From: Myxococcota bacterium
Lineage (GTDB): Bacteria > Myxococcota_A > UBA796 > UBA2385
Direction of reading: 5' to 3'
Assembly (NCBI GenBank): GCA_023150805.1
Contig: JAKLKF010000009.1
Location: 1 to 64,000 of the forward strand
DNA: 64,000 bases
In this document: piece by piece, positions 7,738 to 16,300 of the stretch
Position numbering within the stretch: the stretch's first letter is position 1
How the letters are laid out: every line of letters starts with the position of its first letter
Notes under the pieces: model-generated
What the model was told of the DNA's origin: nothing
The model's input: only the letters and a program-made list of their open reading frames with translations
The model's database searches: none
Translations under genes and position numbers: made by a program

Positions 7738-9753
7738 TCAGTCCTGGTCAGCCAACCAGGATTGCCACAGCGCGAGCCCCTCCTCCGTCCGGTGCATCAC
7801 GTAGTGCGGGTCGTAGTCGCCGTCCGCCTCCACCGTCGTGCGGGTGCAGTCCGGCAGGGCCAGGTCGCACAGCGCCTCGCTGGTGAAGTCGGGGACCTGC
7901 CAGTCGCCGGCGCCGATGATCATCGTCGTGGGCAGGGCCTCGTCCCGGGCGACGGCCATCGGGTCGCTGGGATCCATGGTCCACTGGAAGAGCTGGAGCG
8001 CCGGGTGGAGGCGGTCGATGCGCGCCCAGGCCTCTTCGGGCAGGCCCATGGCGGCGCCCAGGGCGGCGGGGGCGGTGACGGGGTCGGGCGGATCGTCGAC
8101 GCCCAGCAGGGCGAAGAGCGCGGCCATCGTGGTCGGATCGATGGTGTCGATCAGGCCGGTGTCCAGGAAGTAGTGGCTGAACAGGCCGCCGGAGCCCGAC
8201 AGGAAGGCCGCGTCGAAGGCCTCGGGATCCATGGCCAGGCCCAGGTTGGCCGTCACGCTGCCCAGGCTGTGGCCCGCCCGGCGCAGGCGGGTCTCGTCGA
8301 CGCTGCCGGCCGGCAGGGCGGCGTCCAGGTCCCGCTGGACGAAGCGCAGCAGGACGTGGCCGTCGACCGCGGTCTGGCGCTGGTTGTCGCGGAAGGCCGG
8401 CAGGTTGACGATGTTGTAGAAGCCCAGGCTGGCGTCGTAGCCCTCGTCGACGAGCGGGTAGCGGGTGCCGTACAGGGCCGCGTCCCGGCCGATGATCGCG
8501 TAGCCCGCGTCCGCCAGGGCCTGGGCCAGGGCGCGGCCGTCGTCGGCCTGGTTGCGGCGCTGCACGCTGTTGTAGGCGTGGCCGCCCGTGCCGTGGTCCC
8601 AGATCACGACGGGCGCATCGTGTGCCGGCTGGCCGTCCTTGCCGCGGGGCAGGCTCACGACGATGCGCATCCACTCGGTCTCGGGCGCGCGCTCCACGGC
8701 GCCCGCCGCGTCGAAGCCGATCCAGCCGGTGCTGCGGTCGACGTCGGCCAGGTGGGCGAGGCCCGGCGACATGTAGGGCCGGTCCTCGAGCCCCGAGTAG
8801 TTCAGGGTGGGGATGCTGGCCTGGTACACGACCATGGGCCAGCTCTCGTCCAGCAGCGTCGTGTGCTCGCCGCCCTCCTCCAGGGGGGCCAGGTAGGCGA
8901 CCTCGGTGCTGCCGTCCTCGAAGGTGGCGGTGGCCAGGGTCGCGTCCTTGCCCGAGGGGGTGAGCCCCTGGTGATAGGCCAGCGAGGTGACGCGGCGGAA
9001 GCTCACGCCGGAGCCGTCGGTGGCCGCGCCCAGCCGTGCGTCGACGTCGGCCGCCAGCGCCCGCAGCTCGGCGGTGCCGTCCTGGACGGTGAACAGCGTG
9101 GCGACCGCCGCCTCGCCCACGACGCCGGCGGCGTCGAGCCGCGCCTGCACGCCCTCGGGCAGGGAGTAGCCGTCCGGCGCCCGCACCCCGGCGGCGGCCA
9201 TCACGACGGCGGCGCAGGTGGCGCCGGATGCGGGCGGCCGGCCCAGGATCGGCCCGAAGGCCAGGGTGTTCGGCGCCCAGGCCGGGTCTCCCAGCGGGTC
9301 GTCGACGAAGCGCAGGTCCAGCGGCAGCAGCTCGACGCCGTCGGGGGCGTCGCAGGCCCACAGCACCGGGTCGGTGGGCAGCCCCGCGGTCGTCGCGGGC
9401 AGCCCGTCCAGGGCCGCCTCGAAGCGGAAGTACGCCGCGCCGTCGTTGGCGAAGCCCCGCGTGGTCTGCTCGATGCGCGCGGCCCAACCCGCCAGGACCG
9501 GCGCCAGGGGGCCCTCCTGCACCAGCGGGTAGCCTTGCAGCGAGGCGCGCCCGTCGCGCAGGGCGTCGTCGGTGGGCCAGGGCAGGTCGAAGAAGTGCTC
9601 GGCCCGCGCGGGGTCGACGATGGCCAGCACCCCCTCTGCCGGCGGGCTGCCGCTGTCGTCGGCGCCCGGCTTGCAGCCCACGGGCAGGAGCACACTAGCT
9701 GCGCTAGCGAGCAGCAGACGACGTCCTCGGGGTGCGCTACCGGCCGGTCGCAT
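7738..9753 (-). CDS. lipoprotein alpha/beta hydrolase
   Basis: The 671-residue protein starts at ATG 9753, behind GGGAGGGG; a 12-codon longer frame exists but has no ribosome site. The N-terminus is a lipoprotein signal (RGRRLLLASAASVLLPVGC). The catalytic core lies in the C-terminal half: VVIWDHGTGG supplies the oxyanion-side HG motif, GHSLGS holds the nucleophilic serine, and the last 60 residues carry the probable acid (GAGDWQVPDF) and histidine (DYDPHYVMH). The N-terminal 300 residues are Asp- and Ala-rich and look like a binding module. The substrate is unknown; esters or polyesters outside the cytoplasm are plausible. Its start overlaps the end of the metallophosphoesterase gene by 17 bases. 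Confidence 0.85.
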   Translation of the reverse strand: MRPAGSAPRGRRLLLASAASVLLPVGCKPGADDSGSPPAEGVLAIVDPARAEHFFDLPWPTDDALRDGRASLQGYPLVQEGPLAPVLAGWAARIEQTTRGFANDGAAYFRFEAALDGLPATTAGLPTDPVLWACDAPDGVELLPLDLRFVDDPLGDPAWAPNTLAFGPILGRPPASGATCAAVVMAAAGVRAPDGYSLPEGVQARLDAAGVVGEAAVATLFTVQDGTAELRALAADVDARLGAATDGSGVSFRRVTSLAYHQGLTPSGKDATLATATFEDGSTEVAYLAPLEEGGEHTTLLDESWPMVVYQASIPTLNYSGLEDRPYMSPGLAHLADVDRSTGWIGFDAAGAVERAPETEWMRIVVSLPRGKDGQPAHDAPVVIWDHGTGGHAYNSVQRRNQADDGRALAQALADAGYAIIGRDAALYGTRYPLVDEGYDASLGFYNIVNLPAFRDNQRQTAVDGHVLLRFVQRDLDAALPAGSVDETRLRRAGHSLGSVTANLGLAMDPEAFDAAFLSGSGGLFSHYFLDTGLIDTIDPTTMAALFALLGVDDPPDPVTAPAALGAAMGLPEEAWARIDRLHPALQLFQWTMDPSDPMAVARDEALPTTMIIGAGDWQVPDFTSEALCDLALPDCTRTTVEADGDYDPHYVMHRTEEGLALWQSWLADQD

Positions 9754-10624
9754 AGGCCCCTCCCGGCTCGGGCGAGAAGCGGTGGCCATCGAAGCGGTGG
9801 CGCTCCACGTGGTGCAGGCCGGCGCGGTCCACCTGGTAGACGTTGAGGTGGGCCGTGCGGTCCTGGTCGGGCAGGAAGGCGTAGCCGCTGGCGCCGGGAT
9901 CGAGCACCGGGACGGGGCCGCGGGCCGTGGGCAGCTCGGTGCGGAAGCCGTGGTGCTCGTGGCCGTGCAGCACGGCGTCCACCTGGTCCGTCGCGGCCAG
10001 GAAGGCCTCGACCTCGGCGGCGTTGGTCAGGGCCCGGGTCGAGGGGCCATAGGGCGCACCGTCCCTCCCGCGCAGCGGGTAGTGCAGCAGCAGGAAGACG
10101 AAGGGGCGATCGGCTCCCCAGCCGGCCTGCGCCAGCAGCGCGCGGGCCTGGTCGAGCTGGGCGCGCGGGGTGTGGCCGCTGGAGAGCAGGTGGGCCCGGC
10201 AGGTCTCGATGGCCAGGAAGGCGACCTCGCCGTGCCGCACCAGGTAGGGCAGCCGCCCCTGCGGGCCCATCCAGGCCCCGAAGTGCCGGCCGATCAGGTC
10301 CTGTCGCACGGCCTGGGGCACGTAGGTGTCGTGGTTGCCGGGGATGACCACCGCCGGGACCCGGTCCAGCAGGGGGGCGAGCAGCCGCCGGGCCTCCAGG
10401 AACTCGGCCTCGGTCGCCTGGGCCGTCAGGTCCCCGGTGATCACGACCACGTCGGGGTCCTGCTCGAGCGCGGCCTGCACCGCGGCGCGCTGGGCCGCGG
10501 GGTCGAACTTCTTCTTCCTGCCGAGCAGGTAGAGGTTGGCGGTCGCCGCCAGCCGCTTGCCCAGCAGCTCCTGCGGGCGGGGGAGGACCTGCACGTGCAG
10601 GTCGGTCAGGTGCACGATGCGCAC
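9737..10624 (-). CDS. calcineurin-like metallophosphoesterase
   Basis: The 295-residue cytoplasmic-type enzyme shows the whole metallophosphoesterase motif series in order: TDLHVQ (DxH, residues 7-9), ITGDLT (GD), IPGNHDT (GNHD), LLHYP (H) and VLHGHEHHG (GHxH). These residues bind the two metal ions and the phosphate. No signal peptide or membrane helix is visible. The substrate could be a cyclic nucleotide, phospholipid or phosphodiester; the sequence does not decide. It is followed directly, with overlap, by the lipoprotein hydrolase and preceded 36 bases upstream by the cytochrome c peroxidase gene. Confidence 0.9.
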   Translation of the reverse strand: MRIVHLTDLHVQVLPRPQELLGKRLAATANLYLLGRKKKFDPAAQRAAVQAALEQDPDVVVITGDLTAQATEAEFLEARRLLAPLLDRVPAVVIPGNHDTYVPQAVRQDLIGRHFGAWMGPQGRLPYLVRHGEVAFLAIETCRAHLLSSGHTPRAQLDQARALLAQAGWGADRPFVFLLLHYPLRGRDGAPYGPSTRALTNAAEVEAFLAATDQVDAVLHGHEHHGFRTELPTARGPVPVLDPGASGYAFLPDQDRTAHLNVYQVDRAGLHHVERHRFDGHRFSPEPGGAYATGR

Positions 10625-10660
10625 GCCGGCTCCGGGGGTCGGTACGGCCGCGGGACGGGC

Positions 10661-11680
10661 TCAATCGGCCGTCGCGGGCGAAGGAGCGGCCAGCGCCGGA
10701 TCTTCCAGGTAGGCCGGGTCGGTCAGCGCCTCGAGGAAGGCGACGATGTCGGCAGCTTCCTGGGCGGTGAACTGGTAGCCGCCAGCGGGCAGCCGCTTGT
10801 CCAGGGTGGGCGAGGAGACGATGCCGGTGCTGTACTGCTCCACCACCTCGGCCAGGGTCGCGAAGCGGTCGTCGTGCATGTAGGGCGCCGTGATCGCGAC
10901 GTTGCGCAGGGTCGGCGTCTTGAAGCGCCCGTCGTCCTCGGCGCGGCCGGTCACCGTCGCGCGGCCCGTGCCGGCGAGGGTGGCCGGGTCGTCCAGGCCG
11001 ATGTTGTGGAAGTCGTTGTCGGTGAAGAGCAGCCCGGCGTGGCAGCCATGACAGGTGCCCTTGGCGCCGTAGTAGAACAGGTACATGCCCCGGCGCTCGG
11101 ACTCGGTCAGGGCGTTGAGCGTGCCGGCGACGTGGTCGTCGAAGGGGGAGCCGGCCGACACCATCGTCCGCTGGAACTGGGCCATCGCCATGGCGGCCTT
11201 CTCCAGCGTCACCTCGGTGCTGCCGAAGGCCTGCAGGAACATGCCCTCCAGGTCGGGCTCGCGCAGCTGGGTCACGTCGGACTCGAAGAAGTCGACGAGC
11301 TCCAGGTACATCACGTCTTCCAGCGTGCCGGCGTAGCCGCCCGCCCACAGGAAGTTCGAGGCCCAGCCGAGGTTGACGTGGGGGAGGATCCCCAGCACCT
11401 CGGGGTTGCCGAAGGAGTAGGCCTGCAGGTGGCAGTCGGCGCAGGCCCGGCTGCGGTCCGGCGAGGTCCGACGGTCGTAGTACAGGGTCCGGCCCAGGGC
11501 GACGCCCTGCACCGTGGTCGGGTTGTCCTCGGGCACCACGAGCTCGGGGAAGCTGTCGGGCAGCGAGACCTCGAGAGGGGTCGGCGGCTGGACGTCGCCC
11601 TTCTCCGCGGGCGCCTGGCAGCCCACCCCGAGCGCCCCGCTGGCGACGAGGGAGAGGGAGCTGGAATTCCACGGACGCAT
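10661..11680 (-). CDS. di-haem cytochrome c peroxidase (MauG/CcpA family) lipoprotein
   Basis: The 339-residue protein starts at ATG 11680. An N-terminal lipoprotein signal ends in GALGVGC. Two c-type haem sites are present, CADCH at about residue 75 and CHGCH at about residue 200, along with the family's LGRTLYYDRRTS, FKTPTLRNVA, and PYMHDDR stretches, the last giving the distal Met of the electron-transfer haem. Members reduce hydrogen peroxide with electrons from small cytochromes in the periplasm; MauG-like relatives oxidise proteins. A -10-like TATCTT ends only six bases before the ATG, so the transcript may be leaderless. Confidence 0.92.
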   Translation of the reverse strand: MRPWNSSSLSLVASGALGVGCQAPAEKGDVQPPTPLEVSLPDSFPELVVPEDNPTTVQGVALGRTLYYDRRTSPDRSRACADCHLQAYSFGNPEVLGILPHVNLGWASNFLWAGGYAGTLEDVMYLELVDFFESDVTQLREPDLEGMFLQAFGSTEVTLEKAAMAMAQFQRTMVSAGSPFDDHVAGTLNALTESERRGMYLFYYGAKGTCHGCHAGLLFTDNDFHNIGLDDPATLAGTGRATVTGRAEDDGRFKTPTLRNVAITAPYMHDDRFATLAEVVEQYSTGIVSSPTLDKRLPAGGYQFTAQEAADIVAFLEALTDPAYLEDPALAAPSPATAD

Positions 11681-11686
11681 GGTGGG

Positions 11687-11692
11687 AAGATA
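11687..11692 (-). promoter_or_regulatory. possible -10 element of the cytochrome c peroxidase gene
   Basis: TATCTT on the minus strand ends six bases before ATG 11680. It is one of several TAnnnT hexamers placed close to starts in this window, and the distance would give an almost leaderless transcript. No convincing -35 element is visible. Confidence 0.35.
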
Positions 11693-11783
11693 ACCGTCGT
11701 GCGCGGCGTTCGCTGTCAGCGGTCCGCTGCCGGGGTGCGATTCCCCGGCCCGCTGCGGCAGGCTGCTCTTCGTGGAGGTTCCG

Positions 11784-13274
11784 ATGCGCCTGTGGCCTGC
11801 CCTGCTCTCCTGCACCCTGTTCGCGTTGGCCTGTGGCGGCACCAAGACCGTGCAGGGGGACGACGTGCAGGGCGACGCCACCGCCCCGCGGGGCAAGGCC
11901 GAGGGCAAGGCGCCGCGGGTGGAGCCCCCGGCCGGGGGCGGCGCGCCCAGGGGGCAGGCCGACGCCGACGCGCCGGCCACGCCGGGCACGTCGTCGGCGG
12001 GTAGCGCCGGGGACGACGCCATCGTGTCGGTGAGCCTGCCGCTGGGCAGCGCCGCCACCAGCATGCGCACCACCGGCCGCGGCGGCGCGGTCACGCCGGA
12101 CTCGGCGCCGCCCGGCGGTGGCCCTCCGCCCGGCGCCGGCGCCCCTCCGCGCGGCAAGGCGGGCAAGGCCGGCGGCGGTCCGCCTCCCCAGGGGGGCGGG
12201 GGGCCGCCGCCCGGGGCGGGGGGGGGATCCGCCGGCGCGGGCGCCAGCAACCCGGTCAGCGCGGCCTTCAACAACGCCAACGTGCTCGCCCGCACCGCGG
12301 ACGGCACGGTGCACATGCTCTTCGCGATGAACGGCGAGGTCCGCTACCGCCGCAAGGGCCCGGACGGCAGCACCAAGGAGACGACCTTCGGCACCTCGCG
12401 GGCGCCCGCCCTGGCCACCGACGGGGAGAGCACCGTCCTGGTCGTCTGGTCCGACGCCTCGGGGCTGATGGCGGCGATGAGCAGCGACGGTGGCAAGACC
12501 TTCGGCAAGTCCGCGACCATCGCCGCGGGCCGCGGCCAGAACCCGGCCGCGCACCTGTGGCGGGAGGGGGGCAAGCTCAAGGGCGCCGTGGTCTGGCACG
12601 AGGACGTGGGGCCCGGCAGCGGGGGCCGCGGAGCCGCCAAGGGCGTCTTCGGCCTGACCATGGACGAGGGGCGCTTCTCCGCGCCGACCCGCCTGGACGG
12701 GTCGGCGGTCGAGGCCGCCTTCGCCACCGTGCACGGCGGCCCCCAGGGGGTCGTGGTCCTGTGGCGGGAGCGCCAGACCCAGGGCGGCGAGCGGTCGATC
12801 TACCTGAGCGAGCTGCAGGCCGGGCGCTTCGGCAAGGGCCGCCGGCTGGCCAGCGGCCTGGACCCCTCGGCCTGCGTCGACGGCAAGGGCAACGTCCACG
12901 TCGGCTACCAGAACGAGTACAAGGAGACCTGGTACATGCGGTCGGAGGACGGGGGGCGGACCTTCAGCAGCCCCATGCAGCTCGACCACGCCGGGCTCTT
13001 CGTCCGGGTGGCCTGCAACGCCGACGGGCAGGTCGCGCTGGCCTGGGAGCACTTCAACGATCCCCAGGCCTCCTTCGCCGACGACAGCAGCAAGGGCCTG
13101 GGCCTGGCCAGCTCGCTGGACGGCGGGCGGACCTGGCGGGTGCACGATCCCACCGGCGGCGAGACCGGCCTGGCGCTCACGACCTGCGCCCTGGACGACG
13201 ACGGCCGCATGGACCTGCTGTGGGTCCGGGACGGCCGCGAGGTGGTGACCTACAGCACCGACCTGGACGACTGA
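11784..13274 (+). CDS. lipoprotein with BNR (sialidase-type Asp-box) repeats
   Basis: The 496-residue protein starts at ATG 11784, five bases after GGAGG; GTG 11772 overlaps that site and is unlikely. The N-terminus is a lipoprotein signal (LLSCTLFALAC). Residues 20-150 are an extreme Gly/Pro/Ala/Lys linker of low complexity. After that, Asp-box motifs of the SxDxGxT(F/W) type recur (SSDGGKTFG, SEDGGRTFSS, SLDGGRTWRV), which is the beta-propeller pattern of sialidase-like proteins. The catalytic Arg triad and Tyr/Glu of sialidases are not evident, so a binding or structural propeller is more likely than an enzyme. It is divergent from the cytochrome c peroxidase gene across 103 bases. Confidence 0.85.
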   Translation: MRLWPALLSCTLFALACGGTKTVQGDDVQGDATAPRGKAEGKAPRVEPPAGGGAPRGQADADAPATPGTSSAGSAGDDAIVSVSLPLGSAATSMRTTGRGGAVTPDSAPPGGGPPPGAGAPPRGKAGKAGGGPPPQGGGGPPPGAGGGSAGAGASNPVSAAFNNANVLARTADGTVHMLFAMNGEVRYRRKGPDGSTKETTFGTSRAPALATDGESTVLVVWSDASGLMAAMSSDGGKTFGKSATIAAGRGQNPAAHLWREGGKLKGAVVWHEDVGPGSGGRGAAKGVFGLTMDEGRFSAPTRLDGSAVEAAFATVHGGPQGVVVLWRERQTQGGERSIYLSELQAGRFGKGRRLASGLDPSACVDGKGNVHVGYQNEYKETWYMRSEDGGRTFSSPMQLDHAGLFVRVACNADGQVALAWEHFNDPQASFADDSSKGLGLASSLDGGRTWRVHDPTGGETGLALTTCALDDDGRMDLLWVRDGREVVTYSTDLDD

Positions 13275-13297
13275 CGGCGGCGGGCGTGCGCGCCGTC
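13273..13297. terminator. possible stem-loop between convergent genes
   Basis: GACGGCG and CGCCGTC form a 7-bp stem with an 11-base loop, starting inside the stop of the BNR lipoprotein gene and lying before the convergent stop at 13308. There is no U tract, as is usual in such GC-rich DNA. Confidence 0.35.
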
Positions 13298-13307
13298 CGG
13301 CGCGGGC

Positions 13308-16300
13308 TCAGTTCGCGACCACCGCCTCCAGCTCGTGCACGTCGACCGCCTCGTTGCCGGCCAGGTCGCGGGCGCGGAGCTCGATGGTGTGCGGTCCCTC
13401 CTCGAAGCCGGGGAAGAGCACGTCGGCGGCCCACTGCGGCGCGTCGATCTCCGGCCACTGCCCGATGAGCGCCCCGTCGACGGTGAGCGTGGCGCTGTCG
13501 ATCCAGCGGTCGTCCAGCACGTTCATGGCGATGGACAGCTCGGTGCCGACCTTGACCTCGGCCTCGACGGGGCGGGTGAGGCGGACGGCGGGCGCCAGGT
13601 CGTCGCCCAGGGCGGCGTTGACGTGGGCGATGCGCCACTCCCGCAGCGGCGCACCCTCCGCGTCCCAGCCCTCGGCCAGCACCTCGTGCGCGCCGGGGTC
13701 AGTGGCCGACCAGGTCGCCGAGACCATCGTGGCGTCCTCGACCGCCAGCAGCTCGCCGTCGACGACGAGCGCGATCCGGGCGAGGTCCCCGGTCGCGGTG
13801 AGCTGGACGTCGCCGTAGAGGTTGTCCGGATCCAGCGGCTGGCCGTCGACGGGGTCCTGGAAGCGCAGGTTCAGCGTGGGCGGGGGCTCCGGGGCCGAGG
13901 CGCAGCCGGCCAGGCTCCCGAAGAGCAGGGCAAGCCCGGCCAGGTGCCGTCGCCGTGCGCCGCCCCGCGGGCCCCGGCGCTGGCGCGCCACGGCCAGGAG
14001 CAGGGCCGACCCCAGGAGGGCCAGGCCGGCGCGGCCCCGGCCGGTCGGCGACGTGGTGCAGCCACCGCCGCCGTCGCAGGCGTCCTCGTCGGTGTCGCCG
14101 TCGCAGTCGTTGTCCAGGCCGTCGCAGGCCTCGGGCGCGCCCGGCGCCCGGCGGGGATCGGCGTCGTCGCAGTCCTCGGTGGCCGGGCTGCCGTCCCCGT
14201 CCAGGTCCAGCGCCCCGTCTTCGCTGTCGTCGGCGAGGGGGGGCAACGCGCCGTCCAGCACCTGTTGCCCGTCGAGGACCAGCGCCACGCCTTGCAGGGG
14301 GAAGGTGTCGGTGGCCGCGTTGGCGATGATCCCCACGTCGGGGACGCCGTCGGCCTCCAGGATGCCGTCCTCCAGCCAGCCGACCCAGGCGCCCAGGCCA
14401 TCGGCCCCCCCCAGCACGTGCAGGGGCTGGAGCTGGTCGTCGAGCACCTGGACCTGGTCGCCGTAGGGGGCGCCGACGAGCAGCGCCTCGCCCCAGGCCA
14501 GCGCGTAGCCGAAGCCGCTGGCCTCGGGGCCGCCTGCGCTGGCGACGGCCACCTCGTCGATGTCCACCGCGCCGGCGGGGACCCCCTCCACCTTCCAGAT
14601 CCGCCCCGCGCCCTGGTCGGCCCAGGGGCTCGAGATCACCAGGCTCCCGCCGTCGGGCGCCGCGTCCATCGCGTAGCCCAGGGTCGCCTCGGTGCGGCTG
14701 GTGATCCAGGATCCGTCGGCGTCGTCCGTGGAGCGCGAGGAGTCCCCCGAGGGGAAGGGCCCCAGGAAGACGTGGACCGCGCCCTCCAGGTCGGGCTGCA
14801 GGGAGCCGATCACCAGGTCCTCGATCCCGTCGCCGTCCAGGTCGCCCGGGGTCAGGACCCGCCAGCCGAACCAGGTCGACTCGTCGTCGTCCCAGGCCGT
14901 GAGCGCGCCGGTGGCCACGCTCGCCGCGCTGTCCAGCGCGTCCGGACTGCAGCTCTCCCGCTGGGCGATGGGCAGGGACTGGCCGCCGGTGGACTCGCGC
15001 CCCGCCAGCCCGCCGTGGACCAGGTACACGACGCCGGACATCCGCCGCGGCTCGACCCAGTCCTCCTCGGGGCAGGTGGGGGGGCGGGCGGGGAAGTCGC
15101 GCCGCCAGGCCAGCGAGGGGGCGCTCACGACCAGGTCGAGCTGGCCGTCCTGGTCCAGGTCGGCGCCGTGGTCCATGATCGCGCCGAAGGAGTCGCCGTT
15201 GCGCTCGCCGGACAGCATCAGGGCCGCCTGGTCGGTGGTCGCGGCCCAGCCCAGCCGCCCCAGGTCCCGGAAGACCGCCAGCTCGCCCTTCTCGGTCTGG
15301 TCCAGGCCGGTGTGGTCGATGCCCACGTAGAGCGCCCGGGTCGGCTCGCCCTCGTCGACGACGGCGACCGATGCGCCGAAGTTGACGTTCTCGGTCGCGC
15401 CGAACAGCGTGAGCGGCGCGTGGCCCAGCCACAGGTCCTCCGGCAGGGACGCGGCGTGGACGATCTGCACCTCGCCCGGCGAGTAGCTGCTCTGGATGCC
15501 GAAGCGGTTGGCGATGGCCAGGTCCGTGCCGTCCGGGTCCGTCAGGGCGCCGGTCAGCACCGGACCCACCAGCCGCTCCTCGGGGTCCGAGCCCCACAGG
15601 CGGTGCTCCGCGCCCTGCAGGGCGTCCAGCGCCTGGGCGTGGGCCGGCGAGGGCGCGGCGACCAGGCCCAGGGCAAGCGTGGCCCCACCCAGGACGGCCC
15701 CCCCGCGGCGGGCTCGGCGGCGGAGCGCCAGCAGGGCCAGCGCCACCGGGGCCCAGCCCGCGGCGCCGATCCCGCCGCAGCCACCGCAGCCCTCGTCCAC
15801 CGGGGCATCGTCCGCCAGCGGGGGCCCGCAGTCCTCGTCGACCTGCCCGTCGCAGTCGTCGTCCACGCCGTCGCCGCAGACCTCGATGGCGCCGGCGTTC
15901 ACCCAGGCGGCCAGGTCGTCGCAGTCCTGGTCGACGGTGTAGCCGTCCCCGTCCTGGTCGGTGCCGGCAGAGTAGTCGCCATGGGTGCAGGTGGCGTCCA
16001 GCGCCGCCTGGTCCTGGGGTCCCACGATGGCGATCACGCCGTCCAGCTCGGCGTGGACCGAGGCGAAGGGCGCGGTGATAGCCACCAGCCGCTCGCCGTC
16101 CACCACGGCGGAGTGCAGGGCGTGGCCGACCTGGCCGCCGGTCCAGCAGCCGTCGATCCGCCCCAGGTGGTCGGTGCTGCCGTCGACCTCTCCCTCGACC
16201 GCTTCGAACAGGAAGGCCGAGCCGAAGCCCGACACCGCGCCCGGCGCGCCCACCGCGAAGGCGGCGCCGTCGAAGAGCCCCTCGGCGTCGGCCACGCCGT

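Noticed and set aside
9201-13145. 1314-codon minus-strand open frame
   Set aside because: It crosses four supported genes on both strands and carries no motif; such frames are expected in DNA of this GC content.
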